From positions 99,759,835 to 99,823,834 of the forward strand of contig NC_084469.1 in assembly GCF_027409185.1 (NCBI RefSeq): a stretch of DNA of 64,000 bases, in the 5' to 3' direction. The notes below the pieces were generated by a model that did no database searches, was not told where the DNA came from, and worked only from the letters and a program-made list of their open reading frames with translations. Numbering within the stretch: the stretch's first letter is position 1; each line of letters starts with the position of its first letter. Shown here piece by piece: positions 1-11,410 of the stretch. The position numbers and the translations under genes were made by a program. This DNA comes from Cynocephalus volans. Lineage: Eukaryota; Chordata; Mammalia; Dermoptera; Cynocephalidae.

Positions 1-654
1 GAGCTGTGGAGGGATGGTAGCCTTCACCCAGATTTCAAAGAATGTAAGGAAAAGCCCAGGGTCCAGGAAGAGATTTGTCACAGGAGCAGAGTCACCACAG
101 AGAGTCTCCACTAGAGCAATGTCAAGCAGAAATGTAGGGTTGGAGTTACAGCAGATAATGCCTATCAAGGCCATGGCTAGTGGAGTCACAGGAGCAGGAC
201 TGCCACGGAGACCCCAGAATTGTGGAGCTACCAGCATACAACACCAGCCTGGGAGAGCCAAAGTGTGGTAAGCCCAGGAAAGACACAGGGGCAGGGCTGC
301 TTGAGACTTGGGGGCCAAATCCCCAGTCAAAACAACGTGCAGAAAATGCCAGACATGGAGTCAGGGGAGATTATTCTCCAGCTTCAAAATCACCACCTGC
401 CCTGCTGGGTTTCTGACTTGATTTGGGCCGGTTATTCATTTCTTCTTTTCTGTTGCTCCCTTTTAGAATGGGAATAAGAATATGTACCCTATTCTTGTCC
501 AACCATTGTATCTTGGAAGTAGATAACTTGTTTTGATTTCCCAGATGAAACTTGGGAATTTCAAGTTGGTGATGGGATGAGTTAAGACTTGGGGGGCCAG
601 GGGGATGGAATGAATGTATTTATATATGAGAAGAACATACATTTGGGGGGCAGG
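1..654 (+). mobile_element. MaLR (MST/THE1-type) internal region, 3' part
   Basis: The stretch reads like the 3' half of a MaLR internal region: a long GC-moderate segment, then the landmark run around 480-600 (cattgtatcttggaagtag, then gagttaagacttgggggg) that in this family precedes the 3' LTR at 655. No coding capacity is visible and the short frames here are chance. Family assignment is from memory of the MST/THE1 consensus. Confidence 0.65.
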
Positions 655-1215
655 CTTGGAATGCTATGGGTTAAATATGTCTCCTAAAAGCTCATATTTT
701 GGAAAGTTGATTCTCACTGCAACAGCATTAAGAGGGTGGGGAATCCCATTGTGGTATTTTGACTTGGTGTTGTCAGCACCACGCTCACCCAGTGAGCAAA
801 CCGGCCATCCGTATATGGGATCCGAACCCGCGGCCTTGGTGTTATGAGCACCGCACTCTCCCGAGTGAGCCACAGGCCGGCCCCCCATTGTGGTATTTTG
901 AAAGGTGGGGCCTTTGAGAGGTGATTGGATCATGAGGACTATGCTCTTGGGAAAGGATTAAGTGATGGGTTAATCGTTTAATGTGTTATTATGAGGTAGA
1001 CTGGTAGCTTTAAAAGGAGAGCACATGAAAGCTCTCTTGCCATTCTCACCATGTGACACTGTGTCACTGTAGACAGTCACCACCGAGAAGAAGGCCCTCA
1101 CCATATGTATTCTCTGGACCTTGGACTTCCCACCATCCAAATCTGTAAGAAATAAACTTTATTTCTTTTTAAATTAACCAGTTTAAGGTATTCTGTGATA
1201 AGCAACAGGAAACAA
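655..1215 (+). mobile_element. MaLR LTR (MST/MLT1-like), interrupted by a SINE
   Basis: It starts with the family-typical gaatgctatgggttaaatatg and continues with aaaggtggggcctttgagag and the AATAAA-bearing aagaaataaactttattt near 1147. It follows the internal region directly, so 1-1215 is the 3' end of one MaLR provirus. A SINE sits inside it at 763-884. It marks the outer limit of recognisable inverted homology between the two arms of the duplication. Confidence 0.65.
763..884 (-). mobile_element. tRNA-Ile-type dimeric SINE (CYN-like), 3' truncated and tailless
   Basis: On the minus strand this reads as two fused tRNA-like halves (ggccggcctgtggctcactc, then ggatggccggtttgctcact). It is flanked by a perfect 17-bp target-site duplication, CCATTGTGGTATTTTGA, at 746-762 and 885-901. 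The second half stops at caacaccaag, before its TPsiC-like part and before any A-tail. The next bases of the complete element (tcaa) are also the first bases of the target, so the junction has 4-bp microhomology. Confidence 0.8.
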
Positions 1216-1480
1216 ACAAATACACCATGTGACAACAGATGTGGAGGTTGGAGTGGTGTGTCTACCAGCCAAGGCATGGCAAGGATAGTGACAACCACCA
1301 GAAACTAGGAAGGGATAAGGAAGGATTCTACCCTACGGTTTCAAAGGAAACATGGTCCTGCTGACACCCCAATTTCAAACTTCTGGCCTCCAGTTCTGTG
1401 AGACAATGAATTTCTGTTGTTTGGAGCCACCCTCTTGGTGGTATTTTGTTAAAGCAGCCCTTGCAAATGGATACTGGTTT
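1216..1480 (+). mobile_element. MLT1-type LTR fragment (3' half), duplicated in the right arm
   Basis: It contains the MLT1-like tail: cctccagttctgtgagacaatgaat split over short blocks, then ttctgttgtttggagccac and a terminal ttaaagcagcccttgcaaat. The same LTR fragment lies in inverted orientation at 33042-33510, so this is the outermost part of the left arm of the inverted duplication that I can match. Confidence 0.65.
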
Positions 1481-1536
1481 GATAAGGGTCAATTTCCATG
1501 ACCCTACAGAAATGTCTCACTTAATAGTTAAATATT

Positions 1537-1612
1537 TATAACATCAAGGTAAAGGGTTCAGATTCCCATATTGGCCAGCTACCAAAAAAGAAAAAGAAAA
1601 GAAAAAGTTAAA
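1537..1612 (+). mobile_element. 5'-truncated tRNA-Ile-type SINE
   Basis: Only the 3' half is present: caaggtaaagggttcagat, then ggccagctaccaaaa and an A-rich tail. The flanks agttaaata (about 1523) and agttaaata (about 1605) look like a short target duplication. The matching place in the right arm (about 32960-33000) lacks it, so the insertion is younger than the inverted duplication. Confidence 0.65.
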
Positions 1613-1650
1613 TAAGAGAATCATATTTGTTACATAAAGAACAACAAAAA

Positions 1651-3021
1651 ATGGAGATGGCAGAATAGAGGTTCCCAGTGTCACTCTCTCCCACAAATCA
1701 ACCAATTTACAACTATTAAAAAGCAATGAAAGTCAAGCTGGGGCTGCTAGAGCTCAGTGGAAGAGGAGGAGAGACCTATGGAGTGCATGAAGGTGGGAGA
1801 TGCCACACTGAGAGAAAGAACCTCTCCGACTGTTTCGAGCCCAGGCCACTCAAAGGCTGGAGCTGCTGAGCACACAGAGCAAGAGCTGGCAAAAGCTGCA
1901 GCTGTGTGCTTTGAATGGAGTTGCTTGGAGGCAGCAGGGGAGAAGAGGGCCTTGGTGGCCCACAGGACAGCAAGACTACTAATAGGGTTCCCATGGACCC
2001 ACATAGGAGTGAGGACTCACAACAACTGAAAGAAAGGAGCCACTCAGAGGCTGGTGAGTCACCATAAGGAAACAGTGTACAGCCTGTCCCATGGGAAGTG
2101 TTTGGACCAGGGGTGGTAGGGGAGACAGGCCCACCAGGAGAACACTGGGGCATGGCAAGGACAGCTGACTGGCACCCCAGTCAGTGTAGGACCACTCAGT
2201 GGAGACTGGTCAGGAATATAGAATTGCAGGGGTTGCAGTTTGCTGAAAAGACTCAGGCCAAGACCAGATATTCTATACAACCCAGGTGCACCAGATCTCA
2301 TGAGTCCTGGAAGCACCTATAAAGTCAATCATTAAAACCTGAGCTGCACAAAAAGCCTTCCCCAGGGAATCAACAGCAAAGCAACAATTTAGCTCAACCA
2401 CAGAGCTCAAGTTCTGGTCCCCACAGGAAGTTCTCCCATTTTAGAAGTAAGCAAAGGACAACGAATTAGTTCCAGCGCAGAGTTTAAGTGGTGGGAACAG
2501 CAAATAATCCAACACAGAACTGAAAGAAAAAATACCCACAGACCAGAGACAAAGTTTGATATTAACTAGAAAATGTCTCTCATCACCAAAGAACACCAAA
2601 GAGCAGCCAGGGAGGATGGGAAGGCTGGGGGCCTCAACCATGGCCCCCCAACACCTGCAACCAGCCCTGAGGGAGGGGGACCTAGGGCCTCAGCCACACC
2701 CCCCCACACCTGCAAACAACCCAGCGACAACCACCAAGCTGCTGCAGGAAGTGCTCCTGGCTCCCAAGCTGCAGGGGGGTCGGGGGGCAAGGGCTTCAGC
2801 CACACCCCTCTGACATCTGCACCCAGCCCAGCAATGACCAAGCCACCACTGGAAGCCCCCTGGTATCCTGTGCCAGAATGATGGAGGTGCCACAGACCTC
2901 AACTCCACCCCTCCTCCTTCCCCCACCCTATTTCCTTCCCCTTTCTCCTCTTCCCCTCCCCCCAACTGCTCCACATCATAGAATGTAAATAAAAAAGTAA
3001 TATCAATAAATAAACGTTTAA
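1651..3021 (+). mobile_element. Composite non-autonomous retroposon, copy 1
   Basis: A unit of about 1.37 kb starting ggagatggcagaatagagg, similar to the first bases of many L1 5' UTRs, and ending in aataaataaacg plus an A-rich tail. It is flanked by a 15-bp target-site duplication (AAAGAACAACAAAAA at 1636-1650, AAAGAACAATAAAAA at 3022-3036, one mismatch), so it moved as one unit by target-primed reverse transcription. The first about 830 bp (to about 2480) align with the head of the copy at 10472. After that it has its own body: a GC-rich part with three diverged repeats starting near 2632, 2690 and 2794, and a C-rich stretch at 2900-2970. There is no reverse transcriptase and no convincing ORF. 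The matching site in the right arm is empty. Confidence 0.7.
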
Positions 3022-3036
3022 AAAGAACAATAAAAA

Positions 3037-4422
3037 GATAGCTATTTTGCCAATGCAATTTAAAAAATGAAAAGAAATAAGACCTATAAATACTGGAAAA
3101 AATAGTCAAAGTCGACAATATTTCAAAGCCATGGTCACCTATCCAGAAAGTCCTGGGGACTTAACTGCTGGACTAATTAAAGGTTGCAGCAAGATTAATC
3201 TATAAAAGGATCAGTTTTCTTATGCTCTAACAATAAAGAGCATAAGAATTTCTCCTTGTAAATAAAGGAGAAAACAAATCCTTTTTACAATACAGCAAAA
3301 ACTCTCAAATGTTGAAGATAATCATAACAAGAATAAAGAATTATAGCAAGAATATGGATAAATCATAACGAGGATCACGTTTAAACTTAACTAATATCTG
3401 AATAGACAAAAAAGAACACTCAGTATTTTAAACAGGTTAAATCTTCCCAAATTAATTTATAGATCCAACTCTGTAGTAAATTCTTATAATCTTATATTGC
3501 TTCAGCTTCCATGTTGAATATAAGTTAAACTTTCTTATACCACGAGCAGGGTTCAATCACCCTCAACACAATTTCCAGTTCTACACCTCCTTTCAGTTCC
3601 TCTATGTGGTCAGTCTGAATTTCTGCCTTATATAACTTCCTCCTGATGGTCACCTCCCTATGGAACAGCTAGATACAGCCTACTCGACTGTTCCTGCTGG
3701 ACCCCACGCCCCACATGGACCATGCAGATATGTCACAGTGACCTCTTCCTAGAACTCATACCTGTTTGCTTTAAACCCACCAATTAAAACTCCCCTCAGG
3801 AATATGTTTCCCAGTAAAGGTGTTGGCCCACTGGTCTGTCTCTCCCCCTTTCCTTGTATTTTCAGATCTCTAGTGTGTACGGCCTCTGGGCATGCTGGGT
3901 ACTCCCTGGGACCTGTGAGTAATGAAATCTTTATTTCCACCTTGTGTCTTTCCCAGTCATCGAAGGGGTGCTCTCCACCTTACACATAATTAATTACACT
4001 ATATGCCATCCCAATATCAATCCTAAATTGAATTTTTGATAGAGTTTTTCTTTTTAATCATGGTAAAGTACACATAACATAAAATTCACCATTTTAATCA
4101 TGCTTAATTGTACAGTTCAGTGGTATTAAGTACATTCACGTTGTTGTGCCTGGCAGACACCATTTTACTTCCTTTCTCTATAAATTCCTCCAGATCCCTC
4201 ATATAAGTGGAATCTTAAATAATTTTGGAGGGGTATTTTTCAAACTTTTTGTTTTGAAATAGTTTTAGATTTACAGATGAGTTTCAAAGTTAGTACAAAG
4301 TTAAGTATATCCATAACTCGGCTTCTTCTAATGTTAATGTCTTACATGACCATGGTACATTTCTCAATATGAACAAATCAGTATTAGTTCTGCCAACATG
4401 GACCGAGGAAAGAAACCAGCCT
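3037..4422. repeat. Outer left arm of the inverted duplication (3' flank of copy A)
   Basis: Read in reverse, this stretch matches 24225-24356 joined to 31315-32930 on the right, skipping the L1 inserted there. Shared landmarks include tttaattagtccagcagtt, aatactgagtgttcttttt and gaaagcaccccttcaatga-like blocks. It includes an old L1 3' end on the minus strand (about 3990-4390). No gene is seen. Confidence 0.7.
3930..3935 (-). terminator. Candidate poly(A) signal for CD209-like copy A
   Basis: An AATAAA hexamer on the minus strand about 490 bp after the stop codon of copy A. Copy B has its own AATAAA 240 bp after its stop, but the matching sequence is missing downstream of copy A, so transcripts of A would need another signal. 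This is the first canonical hexamer I noticed; its use is untested. Confidence 0.3.
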
Positions 4423-7400
4423 TCAGTCACTGGAGCAGGCAGCTGCCAGCTTTTTGCAGATCCAGAAATTTTCCGTATTACACAGTACGTCGTTCCAGCC
4501 ATTGCCTTTAAATTCTGCACAGTCTTCATCCCCGATATTGTTGGGCTCCCCATCATTCCAGTACTTCTTGAAACTGCAAATCCCATCCAGAATGTGAGCC
4601 TCTGCCCTGCCACAAACTCTGATCCATGTTCCTAGCTTCTGTTAGCTTGCTGCTTGAGTGTCTGCCCTGCATGCATATGGTGGACATGCCTTGTTCTGTA
4701 CAACCCAATCGTATGTCTGTTACTTTGCCGTGGCCTCCTTCCTCCCATGTTGTAACCCCTCCTTGGCAGGAGTCCACCTCTTGGAGATGTGATTTTCAGA
4801 TACAAACCAACCAATCTAGAGTGCACACCCCGAAGCAGCTGCCTAACTGGGGTCTTGCACTGTGAGCCACTGTCCACCTGCCCTAATCAACCCATGGCCG
4901 GGTACTAGACAACTGAGAGCGACCGCTATGCCCCACAGCCTGCTGAAACCACTCGAACTAGCCAATCCTAATTCTCCTTAACACGCCTCGCCCATTCCTT
5001 CCCACAGGAACCATAACAAAGGCTCTTGCTCAGTTTCCCTCCCTCTGACATAACCGACCTCGGTGCTTCCCCGTGTGGCCTCCCCGTGGGGGGATGTGTA
5101 CTTCCTCTTCTGGGATCTGTGAGTATAACGATCTACCTTTTCAATGGCAATGGTCTCCTGAGCTGTTGGCCTTACTTTGCCTCAGACGTTCTATTAATAC
5201 ACTGTGTTCTAAACCACCCGCCCAGGCAGCAAGCTCCTCCTAAAGCTATGATGGTGGAATGTTAGGCACCTGCCATCCTATCTGAACGTGCGTGTGAACA
5301 ACGCCTTCCTCAATCAGCAAAAGTCCCAGACTCTTAGGTCCAGGGGGCCTGGGAGTGGGAGAGGAGCCCCAGGCAAGGCTCAAGTCAACGTTTCCGAACC
5401 CCACAGCCACCCGATAGGATGTCCCCTTCTCCCCAGATCTACCTGCTCAGCAGAGGTGAACCATCCAGCCAGTGCCACGTGCCTTCATGTTTCAGGTCAG
5501 AGAGCCCCATCCAGGTGAGGCGCTGACTGTCAGAAGTCTGACTCTGTAGGAAGCTCTGGAGAAGAACAGGAGGCGTCAGGAGCAAGCTCTGCCCCCCTTT
5601 TTCTAGGCTCAGTGTGTCCCCGATCTCTTGGCAGGAAGTTCTGCTTTCAGTCTAACGTGGAGCTTCCTCAGGGACCGGCTCTGAGCCCCCACATGTGTGA
5701 ACCCCTCTCACACCTGTATCCCGTGGTGCGGGTGTTCGGACTCGCAGACGTACGTGCACAGCTGGCCTCAGGCTCACACACTGGGGAGCACACTGCCTGC
5801 TTATCTGTCTTGCGTGTCCTGAACGTGTGCACACAAGTGTGCCCATGACTGAGTTCAATGTCCTGGACACAAGATGCACCAGGTTATGATGGCCGGTCAT
5901 GCTCATCTTTGTTCAGCTCCGCGTTGAGTCACATCTCATTGATAGCTTGCAGTCAGCCATGGTGGGGATGTTTGCACCAGGGGAATTGGCAATACTGCAC
6001 GTGACGACTCTCTCCTCCTGGGAGCTAGTGGCCAGCACACCACTGGGGTTGACGTACATGTGACATGTCCCCAAAGCATTCACACAGCTCAGATCTTCTC
6101 TGTGTCTCCTTTCAAGGTGCCGGGGACCCTCTCATTCATACTTTCTCCTCCCTTTCCTTTCAGGGCTCCCCACCAGGGGTACCTGCTCCTCTGCACTCTT
6201 GATCACGACCAGCTGGGCCCCCACTTCCTCGCAGGTGGTAACGGAGTCGTGCCAGTTGCGTTTGGACTTGGAGAAGAAGTAACAGTTTCCTTGGAAGAAC
6301 GTCCAGTCCCAGGCACAGGGGCGGCACAGGCGGGCTGTTGGGGAAGGCGGGTCAGGGCTGGGACCCCAATCCAAATGCCCATATTTCTGCATCTGCCCCC
6401 TTCCAGGCTCCGGAGAGCCAGGGCCCTTCTTCGACACTACACCTTTGGGGTGGGGGGAGAAGGATTCTCCTGTTCCCTTCCTGAGACCCCCCCCCGCCCT
6501 CAGGAGAACCAGGAGACCTGGCCCCATCTCTCCAGAGTGGGAGACGTAAGAGGTTCAGCTTTGGAACTAAGACGGAAGGCAGGACGCTGCCTTCGTTGAG
6601 TGCCTACTGTGTACCTGACCCCTGCGAACACCAAGTGCAATAGTCACTGTCCCCTTGTGTTTCCATTTCACAGATGAATACACTGAGGCTCAGAGCGTTG
6701 GTGACTCCAGCGAAGTCACACCCCATGGAGACGCTCTCAGGCCCTAGGACTCCTGGTTCCCGCCACTCACCGACCCCAGCCTTCAGCTGAGTTAGTTCCT
6801 TGGACATCTCCTGCTTCCCCTGCTCCTGGGAGCTGGGGATCTTGGAGACTGTGCCAAGAGAAGAAGAAATCGCAATTATTAAGCATCGACTGTATACCAT
6901 GCCCTGTCCTGGGCCCCCAGAAACATCATTACTGAGAGGCAAGGTCTTGGTTCATCCCGTTTGAAGATGTGGACAACTGGCACCCAGCGAAGGCAGCACC
7001 GGGACAGCAAGTGGAGCTGGGGTTCGTCCCTGCCCCTCCTCCTCCTGCTCCTTCCTTGCAGCAAGGTGGGGGAGGGGTAGTAGGAGAGGCTCCCCAGAAA
7101 CCCTGGGGGACCTGATTCCAGCTTTGAGCCCCATCTCCCTCCCGGACCTGTCCTCCCCAGGCTGTGTCCACTGAGGAAGACCCAGCTCTTCAGAGCCTGC
7201 CCCTGACCTTGGATGAGGACGGCCAGCAGGAGAGCCGTGAAGAGTGTGAAGGAGAGAAGCTGCAGTATCATGGGGACATTGCTCAGGCACCCTGCAGGGA
7301 AGAGGATGAGCTGTTCCAGCAGGTCAGTGTCCCTGCCTAGCCTGACCCAGGGGCAGCCAGGCCCTTGCCTCCAGCTCCCTAGGACCCGGGGATAGCCAGG

Positions 7401-7727
7401 CCCCTGTTTCCAGCTTCCCAGGACCCGGGAGTCCAAGCCCCCAGCCCCAACCTCTCCGGGACCCAGGTATTTGGGAGAAGCTGTCCCCTGCCCCCTGTCC
7501 CCAACCCTGCTCTACCTGCAAAACTCTTGAGGCCACAAGTCTGTCGGAATCCAAAGTTTGGGAAAAATCTGATGCCACTTGTTATCAGGTCTTCCTGCTC
7601 TGAATGGGCAGAGCATTGACTCAGAGCCTGGGCAAGCTGAAGCCACACCTGGCCAGACCCTGTGCCCCTTCCCCAAGATCTCAGAGTCCCATCCATCCTC
7701 ACCCTGGGGGTCCAGCTGCTGGGCCAT
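4423..7727 (-). CDS. CD209: CD209-like type II C-type lectin, copy A
   Basis: Seven coding exons on the minus strand: 7703-7727, 7516-7599, 7208-7291, 6771-6848, 6183-6334, 5443-5555, 4423-4573. All introns have GT..AG ends, and the joined frame of 687 nt encodes 228 residues. Residues 1-41 form the cytosolic tail, about 45-64 the signal-anchor membrane span, 65-93 a very short neck with one partial repeat ([10 protein letters not shown]), and 94-225 the lectin domain with eight cysteines. The Ca/sugar site is complete: E188-P189-N190, E195, W205-N206-D207. The family binds mannose- or fucose-bearing glycans on dendritic cells, macrophages and endothelium; that role is by homology. The start is the ATG at 7727; the ancestral start seven codons upstream reads CTG. 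The 3' UTR is cut short. The gene lies head-to-head with copy B, in the position CLEC4M has in human. Human CD209 has about seven neck repeats; this copy has none complete. Confidence 0.88.
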
Positions 7728-8540
7728 TTGATCCTCCGAGTCACCCAGGTCCTCCGCTGTTCCTCAGTGTATGGGACTGCTTGGGACCGCAGCTCTTATT
7801 TCCGACTCCGTGATTTTCACTCTCTAAATCTACTCTTACTCAGGAAGAGAAACAGGAACTGGGTAGGGACATACCACCGGAAAAAGCTGGGGAGGGAGGG
7901 ATCCATCTTCTGACACAGCATGGAATGGGCCAGACCTTCCAGAAATTTTGGGGAGGTGGGAGGGTGGTCTGGGCTTGACAGAGAGAAGGTCTGACCCACT
8001 CATGGCATGGCCGAGCTGTGAGATGCTTTTAGTGACATCCAGTAATGTGTAGTGTAAAGCTACTTTGTTATGCCTTCTCTACCCAGAGCACGGGTGGACA
8101 GGAAGTGTCCACAGTTTTCCTGGAAACATCATCCCATCTGACTTCCAGGCTTTGCTGCCTCATTTGCTGATGTGCTTAATATGTAGTGATTTCTGCTGAC
8201 TTTGGAAGTAGGGGAGTTTAATCATAATTGCTTATGTTCATTTAATGCCTACTACAGTTGGGCACTTTTCTAACTGCTTTATATACTCATTCATTTAACA
8301 TTCTTACCCTGTGGTAGGAAATGTGACCTCCATTTTACAGATGGGGGCGACAGAGGCTCAGAGAAATTAGGTAAATGGCCACACAGATGGTAAATGGTGG
8401 AGCTGTGATTCACAACCAGTCTGCCTTCACAGTTCCAACTGGAGTCACTCCTGTCCACCTCCGTCCTTCAATGTCCAGGACAGCTGGGGACCACAGTTGC
8501 TATTTCCCACCCCCACCATAACTAAAGAGAGTCTAATAGT
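7728..8540. promoter_or_regulatory. CD209: Upstream region of copy A, inverted homologue of 15420-16123
   Basis: Reverse-complement homology to the 5' flank of copy B continues through this stretch (shared blocks: ttcctgagtaagag, tacccagttcc, cataacaaagtagctttac). Conserved upstream sequence next to two intact genes suggests that promoter elements were carried along in the duplication. No TATA box stands out. The inner end (about 8270-8440) is a MIR-like tail that matches the MIR at 15425. Confidence 0.5.
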
Positions 8541-8584
8541 GTCATTTAGAAAAAAAAAAAGTGTCCCCGTTAAAGTCAGGAAAA

Positions 8585-9600
8585 AGAATGAAAAGAAAAT
8601 TGACAGACTGGGAGACAACGTTTACAAATCACATATTGTGTAAAGGATTCTAAAGTGTACAGCAAACTCCTAAAACTCAACAACCAGAAAACAGGCAGAA
8701 GTGTAGAGTAAAAACAGACAGAAGTATAATGCAACAACAGAAAAACAAATAATCCAGTTAAAAAATGAACAAAGGACTTGAATAGACATTTCTCCAAAGA
8801 AGATATACAAACGGCCAACAAGCACATGAAAGGATGCTCGACATCACTAATTGTGAGGGAAATGCAAATCAGAAACACCACGAGATATCACCTCACACCC
8901 ACTGGTAAGACTACCATAAAAACAGAAGACAATAACAAGTGTTGGCAAGGACGTTGGTAAGAACGTGGCCACTAAGGAAAACAGTACGACAGTTCCTCAA
9001 AAATTAAAAATAGGATTACCATATGATCCAACAATCCCACTTCTGGGTATACACCCCAAAGAATTGAAAGCAAAGGCTCAAAGGGATATCTGTACATCCA
9101 TGTTCATAACAGCACGACTCACAATAGCCAAAAGGTAGAAGCAACCCAAGTGTCTGTTGATAAAGGAATCGGTAAACAAAATGTGGTAAATCTATATACA
9201 GTGGAATATTATTCAGCCTTTAAAATGGAAGAAAATCCTGACACATGCTACAACATGGACGAGACTTGAGGACATTATGCTGAGTGAAATAAGCCAGTCA
9301 CAAAAAGACAAATACTGTCTGACTCCATTTATATGAGTCCCTAGAGTCATCAAACCCATAAAGATAGAAAATAGAATGGGGGGTGCCAGAGGCTGGGGAA
9401 AGGAGAGTCGGGGGGTGAGTGTTTAATGGGGACAGTTTCAGTTTTATGAGATGAAAATGGTTTCTGTGGATGGATGGTAGTAGCAGGAGCACACCATTGT
9501 GAGTATATTTAATGCCACTGAACTATACACTTGGAAATGATTTACATGGTAAATTTTACATTATGTGTATTTTACCACAATGAAAATAAATATTTTTTAT
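8585..9600 (+). mobile_element. Old L1 (L1M-type) 3' end
   Basis: Decayed ORF2 C-terminal codons (ggacttgaatagacatttct, then the zinc-knuckle region) run into an L1M-style 3' UTR (ggggtgccagaggctgggg, ctgaactatacacttggaa, tttaccacaatgaaaataaa). Frames are broken throughout. A further small L1-like scrap follows to about 9690. Confidence 0.75.
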
Positions 9601-9690
9601 AGTGCAAAAGATCTGAACAGACACTTTACCGGAGCACATAAACGGATAGCAACTAAGCATAGGAAAAGATGCTCAATGTCATCTGTGTTT

Positions 9691-10340
9691 TAATCACGTT
9701 CTGTGCACCCCATTGGTGAGGGGTGGCGGAATACACGACACCCGATCTGGACAGATGAGATCCACGGCAGTGCGCTGGAGGAGGACACTGTAAGCCACAC
9801 AGGGGCACATGGAAGTTACACTTGGTAACATAGTGAACAATCACAAGATTCAGAGGCAGACTTTGTAGTAACAAAAGGTGGAGGTGCCCACTGGGTCCCA
9901 CAGGAGGAGGTGATTGGTTTGTTTGAATAATTCCATGGCTGGCAGGGAACTGAAACCCACTATTTGGGGATAAGCTGAAACTGGGCTTGGTCTTTGACCG
10001 CGAGGGCTGTTTGGCCAGTGGACTTTATCTGCAAAAGCAGAGGGGGAGGCTATCCCAGTTTGCCCCAGATGTCAAGGCAACACATGATATTAGGCCTTAA
10101 TTTCAGCTGTTACAACACCATTGACCACTTGATGACTAGACATCAATTTAGACCTTGGTGATAACTGAGACTTTTAGGGATTAAGAGAAATGTCTCCCTA
10201 AGAAGCAAAACACATAAATGTATTTCATACGTAGAAGGCCACATGCAATAAGCAAAATCTAATTCACATGAGTTTGGGCCATAATCCCAAATATTAATAT
10301 CCCAAAAGATAAAAATCCCTAAAGTCTAAAATACCCCAAA
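9691..10340. other. Unassigned intergenic sequence
   Basis: I recognise no gene or repeat here with confidence. It lies in the spacer between the two CD209-like genes. Confidence 0.5.
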
Positions 10341-10344
10341 TCTG

Positions 10345-10440
10345 GGATGGCCAGTTAGCTCAGTTGGTTAGAGCACTGTGTTATAACATCCAGGTCAAAG
10401 GTTTGGATCCTTGTACCAGCCAGCCACCAAAGGAAAAAAA
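10345..10440 (+). mobile_element. tRNA-Ile-type SINE monomer
   Basis: An A box (ggccagttagctcagttgg) and a B box (ggtttggatccttgtacc) are followed by the SINE-specific ccagccagccaccaaa and an A-rich tail. It ends 14 bp before the target duplication of the composite retroposon at 10472. Confidence 0.8.
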
Positions 10441-11200
10441 AATCACCAAGATCAGAATCCTGAAAATAGGAAGATGGCGGAATAGACGGAGCACAGCACC
10501 ACTCTCTCCCACAAATCAACCAAATTTACAACTTTAAAAATGTAGCATCAGCCAAGCCGGGACTGCTGGAGCTCAGGGGAAGAGGAGGAGAGACCTACAG
10601 AGTTCATGAAGGTGGGAGAAACTACGAAGAGAGAAAGAAAAAGCTGCTCTGAGCATTTCGGGCTGCGGCTGCTTTAAGGCTTGAGTTGCTGAGCGCATGG
10701 AGCAGCCGCAGCTGTGCCCTTCAGATGGGGTTACTTGGAGGCAGTAAGAGAGAAGAATGCCATAGTGGCCCCCAGGACAGCAAGACTGCTAATAGGGTTC
10801 ACGTGGACCCATGCAGGAGCAAGTAGCAGAATAACTGAAAACAGGGGAGCCATTCAGAGGCTGGTGAGTCATCGCAAGGGACCAGCACAGGGCCCGACCC
10901 ATGGGAAGTGTTTGCAGCACGGGTGATGGGGGAGACAGGCCCACCCAGAGAACACTGGACACAGCAAGGACAGCTCATCTGCCCCCCAATCAGCACAGGA
11001 CCACTCAGAGGAGACTGGTCAGGAATGCAGAATTGCATGGGGTGCAGTTTGATGAAAAAACTCAGGCCCAGATCAGAGATTCTACAGAACACTGATCCAC
11101 TGGGTCTCTGGAGAGCCGGAAGTACCTATAAAGTCAACCATTAAACTCTGAGCTGCACAAAAAGCCTTCCCTAGGGAAACAGCAGCAAAGCAGCAATTTA

Positions 11201-11302
11201 TTTTATTTATTATTTATTTTTTTAAAAGATGACCTGTAAGGGGATCTCGACCCTTGGCTTGGTGTTGTCAGCACCGCACTCTCCCAAGTGAGCCATGGCC
11301 CT
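11201..11302 (-). mobile_element. tRNA-Ile-type SINE nested in composite retroposon
   Basis: A minus-strand monomer with its A-tail seen as the T-rich run at 11201-11222, followed by aaagatgacctgtaagggg and ggcttggtgttgtcagcac. The 15-bp target duplication is CAAAGCAGCAATTTA (11186-11200) and CAAAGTAGCAATTTA (11303-11317). It is therefore younger than the host composite element. Confidence 0.8.
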
Positions 11303-11410
11303 CAAAGTAGCAATTTAAACAACCACACAGCTCAAGTGCTGGTTCCCACAGGAAGTTCCCCCATGTTAGAAGCAAAGGACAAAAAAATTAGTTCCGGCCC
11401 AGGTACACCG

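Noticed and set aside
4290-4613. Copy A as a pseudogene because it lacks a single long frame
   Set aside because: Splicing seven exons gives an intact 228-codon frame with all GT..AG sites and all Ca-binding residues, so it should be called a gene.
6060-6599. A 179-codon plus-strand frame, mirrored at 17902-17171 (243 codons)
   Set aside because: It is the antisense of exon 5 and flanking introns of the CD209-like genes. It is kept open in both copies only because the arms are nearly identical.
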